Source: Lates calcarifer | Taxonomy: Eukaryota; Chordata; Actinopteri; Centropomidae | Direction of reading: 5' to 3' | DNA length: 64,000 nt | NCBI RefSeq assembly: GCF_001640805.2 | Contig: NC_066844.1 | Span: forward strand, 7,162,053 to 7,226,052 | Part shown: positions 1 through 11,420 of the stretch, piece by piece | Layout: each line of letters starts with the position of its first letter | Numbering within the stretch: the first letter of the stretch is position 1 | Position numbers and translations under genes: made by a program | The notes under the pieces: model-generated | Told to the model about the DNA's origin: nothing | Seen by the model: the letters and a program-made list of their open reading frames with translations, nothing else | Database searches by the model: none

Positions 1-52
1 ACTATTAGATATTATTGAGATTGATAATTAATTGTATATCTGTCTGTCTCAG

Positions 53-529
53 TTGGCAAATGGTCCCTCTAGGCCAATGAAACTTAAGTCAGATGAGGAG
101 GACCCAGTAGTAGCAGCAGCAGTGTTCATCTCCACATCAGCACAGGATGCCAGAGAGGTGCAGGAGAAGATAGAAGATGTTGAGGAAGAGGCTGAGCAGC
201 AGGGTACCCAAGATGGAGCAGAAGAAGAGGCAAAGGAGGAGGCCATTCAGGAAGCACAGCCACTGGAACAGGAAATGGAGCAGGGTGTTATGGAGGAGCA
301 AGAAATTACACCAGAAGAGCAAGAGGAAGAAATCACACCAGAGGAGGAAGAAGAAGAGGAAATTACAAGACAGAGTGAGAAGCAGGAGGATGCTGGCAAG
401 ACAGGAGAAGAGGAGGTCTCAGAGGAGACTACAGAGGGTCACATTTTGGACGAGTCTTTGGAAGAGGAGTTGTATGAAGAGGTTGTGGAAAGCTGGGATT
501 CTGCAGAGGAAGATGAAGAGGGCGAGTAG
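53..529 (+). CDS. Glutamate-rich C-terminal exon, gene not identified
   Basis: An acceptor (tctgtctcag, ending at 52) is followed by an open frame in phase 0 to a TAG at 527-529, giving 158 residues. The peptide opens LANGPSRPMKLKSDEEDP and then becomes very rich in Glu, with two close copies of EITPEE and the ending AEEDEEGE. I see no folded domain; it looks like a disordered acidic tail. A poly(A) signal follows about 440 bases downstream, so this is probably a last exon. It lies on the same strand as, and about 6 kb before, the terminal exons of ppp1r12b, and starts in the same phase (0) as the next ppp1r12b exon. It could therefore be an alternative 3' end of ppp1r12b or the end of another upstream gene. 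I do not recognise the protein. Confidence 0.6.
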   Translation: MANGPSRPMKLKSDEEDPVVAAAVFISTSAQDAREVQEKIEDVEEEAEQQGTQDGAEEEAKEEAIQEAQPLEQEMEQGVMEEQEITPEEQEEEITPEEEEEEEITRQSEKQEDAGKTGEEEVSEETTEGHILDESLEEELYEEVVESWDSAEEDEEGE

Positions 530-968
530 TTGTACTTGAAATGCTCCACTAGATTGAACACCTGTAAATCATTGCAGTTCATCAATACTTTCTATATTTG
601 ACGAGACTGTGATTTTAAAGTCTTATATAGATGAATGAGAACCATTTTTATATGCAACAAATGAATTGTAACATTTGTTTAACATTTGTTTTCACATGGG
701 TGGTGTTGACTGATGTATGTGTCAGAGCAGTTATACATCACTGAAAACTGTAAGGCTTGTATTAGTTCTGTTTTGTTTTATGGCCCCTACACTACTCCTT
801 AGTTTGATGTAGGCCTCTATAGTCTGAATTTAAGATGCACTATGTCCTCATTAAAAATGAGTTAATTTTTTATACATTTAAGCCATGCCAACAAGTATTA
901 TGAGTACTGTTGTTAGTACAATATACATTTTTTTTAAAATGTGGGAAGGATTGAAAAGATAAAACATA

Positions 969-974
969 AATAAA
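969..974 (+). terminator. Poly(A) signal AATAAA for the acidic exon
   Basis: AATAAA followed within about 10-25 bases by a GT-rich stretch (gtgttcctgggtctg), the usual layout of a cleavage site. It would give the acidic exon a 3'UTR of about 0.45 kb. Confidence 0.45.
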
Positions 975-2371
975 CAGTGTTCCTGGGTCTGACTTGAAAA
1001 CAGCTCATCATATATGACTGTTAGAGCAACAGGTTACTGAAAGGAAAGTATTTATTAAAATGACAATTTATGTAAAGTGATTTCTGCAAACTTACTGTAA
1101 GATACTGTGGTAGAATTGACCATTTCATTTAGATCAACATTTTAATCAATGAAATTATACATAAATTGAGATTAAACTGATTATTTGGACCCACTTCAAA
1201 TTGACTCATGTCAATTTGTGAGGAAATGAGACTGTTCTTGAAGCTTGTAGTAATCTAACACAAGTACATGTGTAGTGCCTCACACTACTTAGTTATTTAT
1301 GGTAAGACTGCACATGCTGTACATGTGAGTACATATGATTCCACTGGTACATACTGTTCTCATGTCATGTAAGTTATTTTGTGAAAAGGTGAAAGTACTA
1401 TTTTCTCCCAGCAGGTGGTGCCTGTTTACTACCATAATGATTAAGAACAAGCAACAAATGTGATACAATGGGTGAGGGATCTGGGTGTGTTTCATGATTT
1501 TTGTAATAATAGTAAGATAAGTCACAACTAGATACAACTAGCTTTATATTTTAGCCTTGTCATGTTGAGTAGACTACAGTCATCCCTCTTTGATATGCTG
1601 TCTAGTCTAAACCTACACTGTTTTAAAAGCAGCTCCAAACACATCACAAAAAAAAAGAAGAAAAGACAGTGTGGTGTGTGAATAAAGTTAAAACAATTTA
1701 GTCTGGCAGCTAACTTAATTTGAGGATCGGAGTAATTACAGTGCATTAAATTCTCAGGACAAAACAAGTAAACCAGGGCATGATGTGCCAGCTGGAAACA
1801 AGAGGTCATTTCAGGTAGAAAGTATGGAAGAAACTCAGGGAAAGTGGGGGAGTTGACAGGTGTGTTTAGTTTACAGCAGTAACAGTACAGTTGTGAAGGT
1901 TGTTGAGGCATAGGTGCGCTACCAAAACCCAATTGTCAGTATAAGCTATGAAAGTTAAACTCATGTTGTATCATATTTAAAATGACTAAGTACTTAAATT
2001 TACAAGTGCATATGAACATTAGCTACATGTGTGACCACAAAATCCCAAGAATCATGGATCATCAGGGACAATCAACAAATGTCTCAATGCAGAAATATAC
2101 TGCAGAGTGACAGCTAGTGGAACAATATTACAGGTATCACTGTAAAAATAGAACTGTATGAAATTATTTATCATACTTAATGGGGTAAATTAGGCTACAA
2201 CCAATCTGGTGCAACATGTGTAAGACTTGGTCTAACAGTCAGCACACTGACTCAATCTGGAAATAATTAGAGGCAAACTGAAAAGAGAGACCGAAAATGA
2301 TGCACCTGGTGGATATCATCACCATCTGAGACCAATGAAGCTTCCAACACTCTTTGGGATGGGTTAGAAGT

Positions 2372-2376
<5 letters not shown>

Positions 2377-2428
<52 letters not shown>
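2377..2428. repeat. (TA)n microsatellite
   Basis: About 26 uninterrupted TA units. Confidence 0.97.
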
Positions 2429-2432
<4 letters not shown>

Positions 2433-2695
2433 CTGCAACTTGTTCTAATTGAGGACTGCCATTTCTAACACTTTAAAGAAAGAAAACAAGAACAATACTT
2501 CCTTGTTCATTACATATAGAAAATTACATATAAAGAGAATGTAAAGAATTTTCATATTTACATCCATAGAGACTACCTTTAAAACTCCATTAATGTGACT
2601 AATGGTACTTTATGTTTTCCATTTTTGCTAAAAATTACCACATCTCTAGAGAGCCCTTGTGAACAATACTGCTGTCAAATCCTTGTGTCCACACT

Positions 2696-2717
2696 CACAC
2701 ACACACACACACACACA
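2696..2717. repeat. (CA)n microsatellite
   Basis: About 11 CA units. Confidence 0.95.
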
Positions 2718-4865
2718 TTACAGCCCGCCTACTCCCTAGTCCCACCACTTCCTCCACAGCTCTCACACTTGTGCTGTTCTTTCACTCTCAGCAGATATGC
2801 AATGTCTCACCATCACATTAAGATCACACTTGAGCTGCTCACTTTAACCAAGGGAACAGCCACATCTGAATTTTAAAGGAGCAGATAGTAAATTTATTCA
2901 TCATCATCTTATTTAGAGTTTTTTGGGTAAGAAGAACTTTTTTGGAAGTTCAATTCTTTGGAGCACATTACAGCTGCATGCAGTGGCTTTAGCAGATTGG
3001 GAGCGATGTCAACTCTACTCTCTCACAACAAAGATCAGCCGCATATTAGGAAGTCGCTTTCTGACTCTTCTCCAACTTCATCAACTGCAACCACCAAGAG
3101 CCTGAGGGTAAGGGCCTGATTGTCTATAATCTTTTCAATGCCTGTTAAGTGAGAGGAAATGCCACAGCTGACATCATGCAAACAAAAATATAAAAGTTCT
3201 GTTACTGTCAAACAAATGTCTCTGTAACAAGCCAGAGCCAGAGGGGCACAGTATTTCTGTTTGTACTGCATAGCAGCAAGATAATCTTGGGACATGCCGT
3301 ATTTATGTTATTAATGACCTCTTGCTGCCTTGTTTCAAATGGACTTTAATATCGTCTTATAATCCACTTTACAGTGTTTATGGTGATATCAGTATCAGAA
3401 GTGTTCCTGTAATGCTATGACAATTTTTTATCAAGTTACTTTGGTACTTTCACAATCATTTACAAACAACTGCTGATGATTTTGTTTCCATTTTCCAATT
3501 TCATCAGTGTAGGGTTTTCTACAACTTTAAACTTTACAAATACATTTATAGGTTAGATTATGATGTTTTGTGTTTTTTTTAAGATGTGGTATGCAGTTAA
3601 GACCCCTACGTCACAGGGACACAATTATGTTTTTTATCTTTCATAACATTTTGACATTCTCCTACAGGCCTCTGATAACTTGTGAACTGTGAGACAAAAT
3701 TGCTGATGTTGATGTGCATGAACAAGAAAGAGGAAAACTTGAAAATGAAACAGAGGCAAAGTTGTAATGAGCAGCTAGTCTTATCTGTTTATGTGAACTA
3801 AGAATTCACTTGGGAAAGATAAATGGAGAGACATGGAGGATGTCAGTGTGTGAGAGAGAGGGCGACAGGAAGAGAGGGAGAAGAGACAGAAAGAAAGAGA
3901 GCAGGGGGTGAAAGACAGGATGACATAGAACAGAGAGAAGGAGGGATAGAATACTTAGGACTGGCTTGTGGGAACTCAGATGCAGTATTTATGGATGTTT
4001 ATCTCTCTGTTAGTCCTACGGGAAGCTCACATTTTCCACTTGGGAATAAGTGGTCAGCAGACATGATGTTCCCCGTGGGATCTAGACAGGCTGGAGGACA
4101 TCTTAGTGACGGAGACGCTCACATATACATGGGACAAAGTCACTAAAGTCTATGTTTCCATCAGCATCTGTTTATATGTGATGTCCCTTAATGTAAACCA
4201 GAGCTTTTTCCAAGTCTGCGTACTGTATATCATAATAAACGTTTACCAAGCATATCCAAGTGTCCAGAGAGAGCTTTAAAGTAGCTGACATCAGAGTCTG
4301 GTAGAGATCCAGAGATCTTGTAACTGTCTGAGCAGAAGCATATCACTGTGTTTACACAGTGTCTGTAACTTAAAGCCCTGATTCGTCTTTAAAGGAATCC
4401 ACTTGCCGTCTCCATGATTTTGTTAGACATGTAACCGTTCAAGCCTTGGTCATTAGACTGCTTTTTGTTTTTATGCGACTGTCTCTGAAAGAGTTTGTGC
4501 CCATGTAGAAGAATAAAGTACAGTACAAAATGGAATTGCATGTACTGTTATAAGTTACATCAGCAGGAATAAATAACCCAGTGCAACTAATTGCAGCTAA
4601 TTGCTGCAGGCGAGACAATTACCTGTTAATACATGTTGATTGTTACCAGTGGTGGGTATAATAAAACTGAAAGAGTGAGTCATATTACTTTTTCTTATGA
4701 TTGATATAATAAAAATACATTGAAGGATGGAGAGGATGGGTTCAGCAGGTTCAGAGAGGACATAATGTGTGTTTTGCTCTAATCTTGTCTTAATGCGTTT
4801 CTTGTCTCTTATTCACACTTTGAATTGCCTTGTTGTTGAAAGGTGCTATAGAAACTTGTCCACAG

Positions 4866-5265
4866 CCATGCTAGTGGCTCTATGATACTGTTCTTAGGAA
4901 CAACGGTGCTTTAAGGTTGACACTAATATCAGCATGTTAACATGCTAATGACAATACTAAAATGCTGATGTTTAGCTTGTAACAATTAGCATGTTCACTT
5001 TCTTAGCTTAGCATGCAGCACTTACTAATTAGCACTGAACAAGAAGTACTGAGGCTGATGGGAAGGTCATTACCTTTTCAAGTATTTGGTTGAACCAAGG
5101 CATTGGACACATCTAAAAAAGTCAGTACAATGATCGTTCCAAATTTTACAGCAATCCATCTAAAAGTTGTTAAGACTATTTCAGTCTGTACCAAAGTGGT
5201 GGGCCAGTCAAATGACAGGCTAAAAATTCCACCATAAAGCCACTCCACTAACATGGCTAAAAAGC
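4866..5265. repeat. Dispersed repeat family A, copy 1 (near full length)
   Basis: Begins with catgctagtggctct, contains clustered gcatgttaacatgctaat words, and ends in aacatggctaaaaag. The two ends are an imperfect inverted pair (AGCCATGCTAGTGG against AGCCATGTTAGTGG read from the other strand). Related copies lie at 36340-37558 and 41870-42422 and a tail fragment at 5500-5570. The pattern matches a repeat I know as common in perciform fishes; a class name is not claimed. Confidence 0.7.
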
Positions 5266-5333
5266 AAAGCACTTGCACTGAAGCACAGAATATGCTTTCA
5301 GCTGTTTGTCTGAGAGGGATACATTCACATTAC

Positions 5334-5400
5334 AACCAGACACCCTGTCAAACAAATGATGAAGTCAAGCTGTGTGATGTCAACATTTGTGCAGTAATGA
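5334..5400. repeat. Short dispersed repeat B, copy 1
   Basis: About 65 bases (including gctgtgtgatgtcaacattt and gcagtaatgagcatc) that recur with few changes at 6385-6453. Confidence 0.7.
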
Positions 5401-5499
5401 GCATCCACTGAAACAGATGACAGGGTAATGATGGGGCTAAATTACAGGTCTGTGTCTTGTAATGTTTAAGTTGGTGTTAAGTTCATTAAAATATTTTTA

Positions 5500-5570
5500 A
5501 CCTGGTGATGGGCCAGTTGACTGACAGACTGACAATTTCATCCTGGAGCCCCAGTGTTAGCATGGCTAAT
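5500..5570. repeat. Repeat family A, 3' fragment
   Basis: Contains gatgggccagttgactgaca and ends in gttagcatggctaa, matching the last part of copy 1. Confidence 0.55.
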
Positions 5571-6384
5571 GACTGAAGAACTTGTATTGTAGGTCTCAAT
5601 ATACTTTAGTTTTCTGTTTGAAGAGGGTGCACTTACAACATCTGTTGTTCTAAAATAAAGCAACAAAACAAGTTGTGTGCTCATGCCCTCTACATGCTCC
5701 TATCAGCAGGACAACATCCGTTGTCTGGTTTAGGCATAAAAGGTGGGAGGACTTTAGTTGTCATGGTGATTATTATAAACATGTGGTTAGGGTTTGGGAA
5801 CGATCATCATCGTGCTTTAAAAATAACATGTCGTAATGGGGCACTTGCTGAAACAACTGATGCTGTTGTTCTTTTGGGAGGACAGTTTCTCAAACAAAAA
5901 GCACCAACTGGTAGAGTTCAGAGACTTGAAATGAGTCTTGAAAATCTGTCAGCACACACACTGCAGAACTCCTCCAACTTTAAAAGGCAAGAAATTATGA
6001 ATGCTGTTGCCAGAGCTATTACCTTTTTTGGATGTGTTTAGTTATCTGTGCTTGTCAGTTTATTTAAGGAACCGTTTCCTCTCCCCTTCTATAACTTGGC
6101 TCTGTGTTTCAGACAGCCATAAAACTTTACTTGGAAAACTGAAAAGAAAATTGCTTTCATGAGGAATTCCCAGTAGTAGGCTATCACCATCGCACAAGAG
6201 ATTTTTGTCAGATAACTTTGAAGTTGATAATGAATGTACTTGCTGAAACTGTAATAAAATATGTCCTGTGTGCATACTGACTGTATGTTTATTACATTAT
6301 GCAGAGGAAATGTTCAACATGATACAAAGCACAACCTCATTTGTGGATTTGACTCCACATTGTACTTAATAAATCTCATATCAT

Positions 6385-6453
6385 GACCAAACAACCTGTC
6401 AAAATGATGATGTCAGGCTGTGTGATGTCAAAATGTATGCAGTAATGAGCATC
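6385..6453. repeat. Short dispersed repeat B, copy 2
   Basis: Second copy of the 5334-5400 segment, with matching gctgtgtgatgtcaaaat and gcagtaatgagcatc words about 1.05 kb away in the same orientation. Confidence 0.7.
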
Positions 6454-6591
6454 TATTATTAATGCCATGTAAGGTTCCAGTTGAGATTAAATACAGCTGA
6501 TACCTTGGTTACCTTACATTAAATTCTCATTGTTAATATGCAGTTTTTTATTTTGGTAAACCAGTTCTAAAACATGTCTCCTCTATTTCAG

Positions 6592-6608
6592 TATGAGAGA
6601 CTGTCAAG
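6592..6608 (+). CDS. ppp1r12b: ppp1r12b exon, 17 nt (YERLS and part of R)
   Basis: A microexon between cctctatttcag and gtaagc. It encodes Y-E-R-L-S and two bases of Arg, completed by the next exon. The peptide matches the family motif (H/Y)ERLSRL. It is entered in phase 0. Confidence 0.85.
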
Positions 6609-7996
6609 GTAAGCTTCCTCTAATTTAATTCACACAATTACTATATACAAAAGGCATAATTGCTATTGGAGCTAAACCTGTGTGTTGAATGCTTTGTACC
6701 TTTGCAGATTGAGCTCATCTGGGTCGTCTGATGCCTCCAACAACACAGCAACAAATCACGCTGAATCCTACTTCTTACGGAGGGAGAACAGGCTGTCTGC
6801 AAGGAAAAAAGCAGAAGAAGAGACAGCAAACAATGACTATAAAAAGGTAGGTGATGCAGCTTGAATGTTAATGTACAATACAGAAATGGTGTGCTGTTGC
6901 CAGCAAGGTGCTCAAGTAACAAAATAACCAAATCAATATAACTCAGCAACTTACTTACTTTACTTTATTCAACTATTTCCAGAGCAGAGCCTTCATCGTG
7001 GAGCCTTACAGAGTTGATAAAAGAACATCTGGTGTTCTTGCCTGTTTTCTCAGCCTGTTTGTTTTTAAGCACACCACAAAATGGCTGACTCTTTGTCAAT
7101 TATCCAATGAAAATTAGACAGGTACATGTCCAGCCTCTAAAGGACACCTCACTTCCAACATAAGTTTCAAAATAAAAGTACACAACAAATTGTTAAATAC
7201 TATAAACAGTCAGTTAACTGTTAGATTTGATGAGGGCCAATTGGTTAAAGTTATTAAGCTTTTTTCCTCCATTTTATATCATTGTAGATTCAATATCTGT
7301 GTTGTTGGTTGTACAAAAAAAATTGTTTGATGGCATCAGTCATCATTTTCACTGTTTTCTGATATTTTATGCACTAAAAGACTTACGGGTCAAAAAAGAC
7401 ATATAAGATATATGGCTATTTTTGGTTGTTGGCTATATCACCAACAACCAAAAATGCTTCATGATAAATAATGAAAATAACCATTATTTGCATCCCTAGT
7501 TAACAGTAAAAACTACCACATAAAAAAATCACAGTGGCTGCTGATGTCCATGTTTGTTAGTCTCTGTGTTGTGCTAATAATCAAACACTCTAACCAGTGC
7601 ATATTTTGTAGATGTACGAAAAGGCACTGGCCACTAATCAAAGGCTGAAGTCCAGGCTGGAAACAAGTAAACAGGAACTGGTCATGATTCAGGACCAGCT
7701 GCAGAGAGCTCAGGTACTGTACTGCACATACTGTAGCCAACACTTAATGAGCCCAGTAGAGATTCATGAGTGTGAAAGTACTAAAGTAAAAGTTTGCTGA
7801 GGAGGCAGCTGAAAACAAAAACATTTGTAATTTAAATCATTCTGTCATTACATGCAGAAATGTCTTCCACATATTCTTACTGGATACCAGGCAGTAATGT
7901 AATCTGAAAGAAATGTGACATGAAAGATAGCAGTTATACAGGGAAGCTGCAGTGTTATTACTGTCAAGTAATTATGGGAATAATTTCCCATAATAG

Positions 7997-8041
<45 letters not shown>

Positions 8042-9701
8042 CTGTGGGTATATTTGATATTTTCTATGAGACACACCACATGTGAGACCCTGAATGACAC
8101 ATTGTGCCATAATCCTTTTTATAATAACCTTTCATTTGCTGCAGAGAGGAAGACCGGGAGACTGTAGCTCCAACATGCTTGAAATAGAGAAAAAGGTATG
8201 AACTCAGCATCATAAAAATACCAAAACTATACTGTTGTAGTCATGGCAAAATGTTTTCAGTTAAAATGTCTTAATATATTCTTTGTAGGAGAGCTGGAGT
8301 CTTAAAAAGAGAATAACAGACATGGAAGAACAGTTGAAGGTAACTGAGATGATTTAAAATCAAAAACTTTGTACACTTTCACTTCCATATAAGCAGGAGC
8401 TTTTACCCAGGAGAATATTCAGCTTATCTGACATAAGAAAAACAACAAACAATCAGATCCAAACAGTGCACAGTGTCTGTGGGACCACAGTGTTAGCTGC
8501 TCTGTCTGCAGTGGTTTTAGCTGACATCATTTGTCACCATTATGCTCTGTTGGCTGTGGAATGTGTGAGCACTTTGACACTGCAGCGAGTGAGCCATCAG
8601 TATTCATCTCCAGTCTAACGTTCACAAATGTCTGCTATGTTATGCCCAAGAGGACGCAAACAAAAACCTCTTGTTATCTATGAATGAGAGGTCTAAACAA
8701 ACATGGTCTGAAAATAGACAGTCACAACAGAGAAGCACTGTTATATGTATTCAAATGAGCAAGTCTGGTCTAAATGTGTCTGTGCATCAGTGAATGTGAG
8801 TGTACAATATTGTGTTTGTATGTGTGTGTATATATATGTCATAGTATTTGTTTAATTATAATAAATTGCCCAGATTCATCTGGATCAGATGAACTTTTTT
8901 CATGAAGCCAATTTCCCTTCTGGGCAGCAGCAGAACAGAATCAGAAAAGTACATTAGTAAAAAAGGATGTAATGAGGTGCTTCTTTACAATAAGCTCTGG
9001 ATTTAAATTTGACACCACGTTGTTAAACTGGATCTTCAGAATAGACGATGACTTGAAAATGTGAAAATGTGTCTGAAATGTCCTTCCCTCTGCCCCTCAA
9101 ACATAGAAACATTATACTCTAAAAGAAATCACTTTTCCTCCTGGATGAATCAGCAGCAGGAACAGAAATCAGAAAAGTAAAATAGCTTGTATCCTCACTA
9201 CTGTACCTGTGTTCAAGTCCACTTTGCACTGTCAGATGATTTGGATGAGGCCTCAAAACCCTAAAAGAAAATGTAAAGAATTAATTTTTGAAAGACTGAA
9301 CACATTTTTCAACAGTCTATGAAATACTTCTGGGACATAGTGTATGCATGTATTCAATTCAAATAATTCTAATACTGATTAAAATGTAATAATAAGTGAA
9401 CTGAAAATCAGACATATCAATGGCAAAATATGAAATATGACACAAGTAAACCACAAAATAACTTGTACTGAATGTCTCGCATCTAAGCCTGTGGCAAACA
9501 TCCAGTAAATGTTTTAGCAAATTCTTACATTGACTGGACAGTGAGCCCTCCAGGTCATGACCAAAATAATTTTACCTCTATGTCCACTTCAGCTGTCTTG
9601 TGTTCTTTCTTCAGGTTAAAGCAGAGCTAAAGATGGAGAACCAGAGACTGAAGGATGAAAATGGAGCTTTAATCCGTGTCATCACTAAACTATCCAAGTG
9701 A
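6592..9701 (+). CDS. ppp1r12b: Myosin phosphatase targeting subunit 2, C-terminal exons (partial)
   Basis: Six exons (6592-6608, 6708-6846, 7612-7713, 8145-8195, 8289-8339, 9615-9701) join in frame to give the last 148 residues. PPP1R12 proteins bind the PP1 catalytic subunit through their N-terminus and direct it to myosin light chain; the C-terminus is a coiled coil and leucine zipper. Seen here: YERLSRLSSSG, a DYKK boundary, a coiled-coil stretch ([20 protein letters not shown]), the LEIEKK/DMEEQLK helices, and the ending [17 protein letters not shown], close to the family C-terminus. Leucines in the last exon are spaced seven residues apart four times, so this is a zipper-positive end. 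The N-terminal exons lie to the left of the window. PPP1R12A is the alternative; the convergent syt2 neighbour and the nav1/mybph context favour PPP1R12B. Confidence 0.9.
6708..6846 (+). CDS. ppp1r12b: ppp1r12b exon, Ser-rich linker to DYKK
   Basis: Acceptor tttgcag, donor AAG|gtaggt. It encodes a Ser/Asn-rich linker, a basic stretch ([13 protein letters not shown]) and the conserved DYKK that opens the coiled coil. Confidence 0.9.
7418..7455. repeat. Perfect inverted repeat, 15-bp arms
   Basis: TTTTTGGTTGTTGG and CCAACAACCAAAAA flank 8 bases (ctatatca), with one more A-T pair outside. It lies in the ppp1r12b intron between the DYKK and coiled-coil exons. Confidence 0.9.
7612..7713 (+). CDS. 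ppp1r12b: ppp1r12b exon, coiled coil 1
   Basis: 34 residues ([16 protein letters not shown]...) in phase 0 at both ends, donor CAG|gtactg. Strong heptad character. Confidence 0.9.
8001..8040. repeat. (TG)n microsatellite
   Basis: 20 uninterrupted TG units in a ppp1r12b intron. Confidence 0.97.
8145..8195 (+). CDS. ppp1r12b: ppp1r12b exon, coiled-coil linker
   Basis: 51 nt, [17 protein letters not shown], acceptor tttgctgcag, donor AAG|gtatga. The LEIEKK end matches the LEMEKR step of the family. Confidence 0.85.
8289..8339 (+). CDS. ppp1r12b: ppp1r12b exon, coiled coil 2
   Basis: 51 nt, [17 protein letters not shown], acceptor ctttgtag, donor AAG|gtaact. The next intron (8340-9614) sits where MYPT1 has an optional exon that removes the leucine zipper; I could not identify such an exon here. 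Confidence 0.88.
8958..9125. repeat. Dispersed repeat C, copy 1 (ppp1r12b intron)
   Basis: Shares taaatttgacaccac, a gaggtg(c/t)ttcttta block and a catagaaacattatactct-like end with 12070-12228 in the same order and orientation. Confidence 0.6.
9615..9701 (+). CDS. ppp1r12b: ppp1r12b terminal coding exon, leucine zipper
   Basis: Acceptor ctttcttcag, 28 codons and a TGA at 9699-9701. Encodes [18 protein letters not shown] and ITKLSK, with leucines at positions 1, 8, 15 and 22 of the repeat. In the family this zipper binds partners such as cGMP-dependent kinase. Confidence 0.93.
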   Translation, partial: VKAELKMENQRLKDENGALIRVITKLSK

Positions 9702-11395
9702 GACATGAGACAGGAAGGGTAGAGGGAGAGAGAACACCAGCAGCCATATTTATATCTACACTGTGCATCTTCTTACATTTATCCTATCCTCAGACAGAAT
9801 GCATGCATAGTTTTCAGTAAGTTTGGAAACTGGAGTCCATTCTTGTGTCTTTATTGATGTGTTTATGAGGCATGCTGCATGTCTATTGTCTGTAGAGTGA
9901 CTGACATCTGCAGGGCTAAGGATACATTTCATATGAGATGTCAATGTACTGTATTTAAATAAGAAATACATTCCCAGACAGAAAATACATTAAATTAAAT
10001 TTTATACTGAATATTCATTAAATATTTCTACATAAAGACAAGTACCAACATGGCTCTTGTGTTTTACTCCATTGTTTACATGAACAAATTATCCCGGGGA
10101 AAACCATTTCTAAAACCGCATAATCATATCAAGAATAACCCTGACTACATAAATGGACAAAACATTGCAGGTATGGCCGCAGAAGTATTGCCATGGAAAC
10201 TGCTGCATTTGGTCCTCTCCGCATGCAGACCCTGAGACCCGACTCTGAGCTATCAGGGACAGCGAATGATGGATGAGCTGCATTTCTCAGAAATGTGTGA
10301 GCATTGTCTGTGATTTAAGAGCTTTACCTTGAAGTATGATATCACCAGTGACAGGCTTTTCCTCTTAACCTGCAATATAAAAACAATTGGCTGCATAAAA
10401 TGTGATCCTAAAGAGAGAAAATGCCTCATTTTGCCTCATGACTGTCAGCACTAAAGAAAAATCAGACTTGCATGTAAAATATCAGTAGGTCAGTTATCAG
10501 CTCACTGTTACTGGCTAAATAATGCTAATTGACAAAATAAGACCTCGAGGGCAATTAAGTGGCTGTTCCAGAGCTTTTGATCATATCACATGATCCTTAT
10601 CACTACATGGTGAGATGGTGAGAATGACATTGTTCTGTCAGCTGCTGTTTCCAAGTTCAAGAATTTAAAGCTCAACTTTTAAGGTCAAAACAACATTGAT
10701 GAGAAGAAGAAATTTGCACTTCTGCATTTCCATGACAACTCAGCAAACATCTTCTGATGAAGATCCAAGTATAAAGATCAAGAATAAAGTATGAATCTAA
10801 AGCACTAGTGCTTATGTTCAAGTACTGAAGTGCAAAGCATGCCACTTAAGTATAGGGAATTCTCTTTCACATATAGTAGTCATTTCACTTAATTTCTTTA
10901 TAATAACAACTGACGTGTTGTGTTGATGTTTTTATGCGTGCTTTAGAAGTGCCACTCTGGCTATAATTTATCTTAATTTGGAGGATTTAATGAGTCCCAT
11001 TTATAATCTTCCATTCAGGGGATTCCTGCCAGACCGAGATATCATTTTCAATTCTGTTTCTATTTAATTTAGATGATATATAACATGGTAATATGGAGAA
11101 GAGCCCTAAAATTAGTCTCAGCTGTGTTTTTCTCTAGCGATGCATAAAATATTCACCTGAACTCAGAATAACACAAACGTCAGTGCAACATCCAAGCTCA
11201 TCACAGTGCAGATGTGCAACATTTCAGTTTGGTTTGTCATCCTTGTTTAGGTGTCACAGGCTATATTGCATCTGAGAGGTGCAACTCAGTACTGTTGCTG
11301 CTGTTACTGCTGGTGTTTCTCTCATGCTGTATGATGCCACCCACTGACCAAAAGAGGAAAAGCATCCTGTAATTCCATTTACACACCACACAGAA
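9702..11395 (+). other. ppp1r12b 3'UTR and 3' flank
   Basis: No coding signal. The end of the ppp1r12b transcript is not certain; AATAAA at 10783-10788 is one candidate, which would give a 3'UTR of about 1.1 kb. Confidence 0.45.
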
Positions 11396-11414
11396 CAAGG
11401 CTACTTAAAATGCC

Positions 11415-11420
11415 TTTATT
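11415..11420 (-). terminator. syt2: Candidate distal poly(A) signal of syt2
   Basis: AATAAA on the - strand with a GT-rich run about 20-35 bases downstream; the best-formed poly(A) context between the two convergent genes. Confidence 0.5.

Larger units (their letters stand above)
530..6591. other. Noncoding: short 3'UTR, then intergenic or intronic DNA
   Basis: No credible coding exon was found here. It contains the probable 3'UTR of the acidic exon, a TA microsatellite, a CA microsatellite, a purine-rich simple stretch near 3840-3950, and repeat copies at 4866-5265, 5334-5400, 5500-5570 and 6385-6453. If the acidic exon belongs to ppp1r12b, all of this is intron for the long isoform. Confidence 0.6.

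Noticed and set aside
177..539. Arg/Lys-rich ORF overlapping the acidic exon
   Set aside because: Shifted-frame reading of the GAG/GAA-rich acidic exon.
5673..6041. 122-codon + strand ORF
   Set aside because: Lies between repeat fragments, has no motif, and no coding neighbours in phase.
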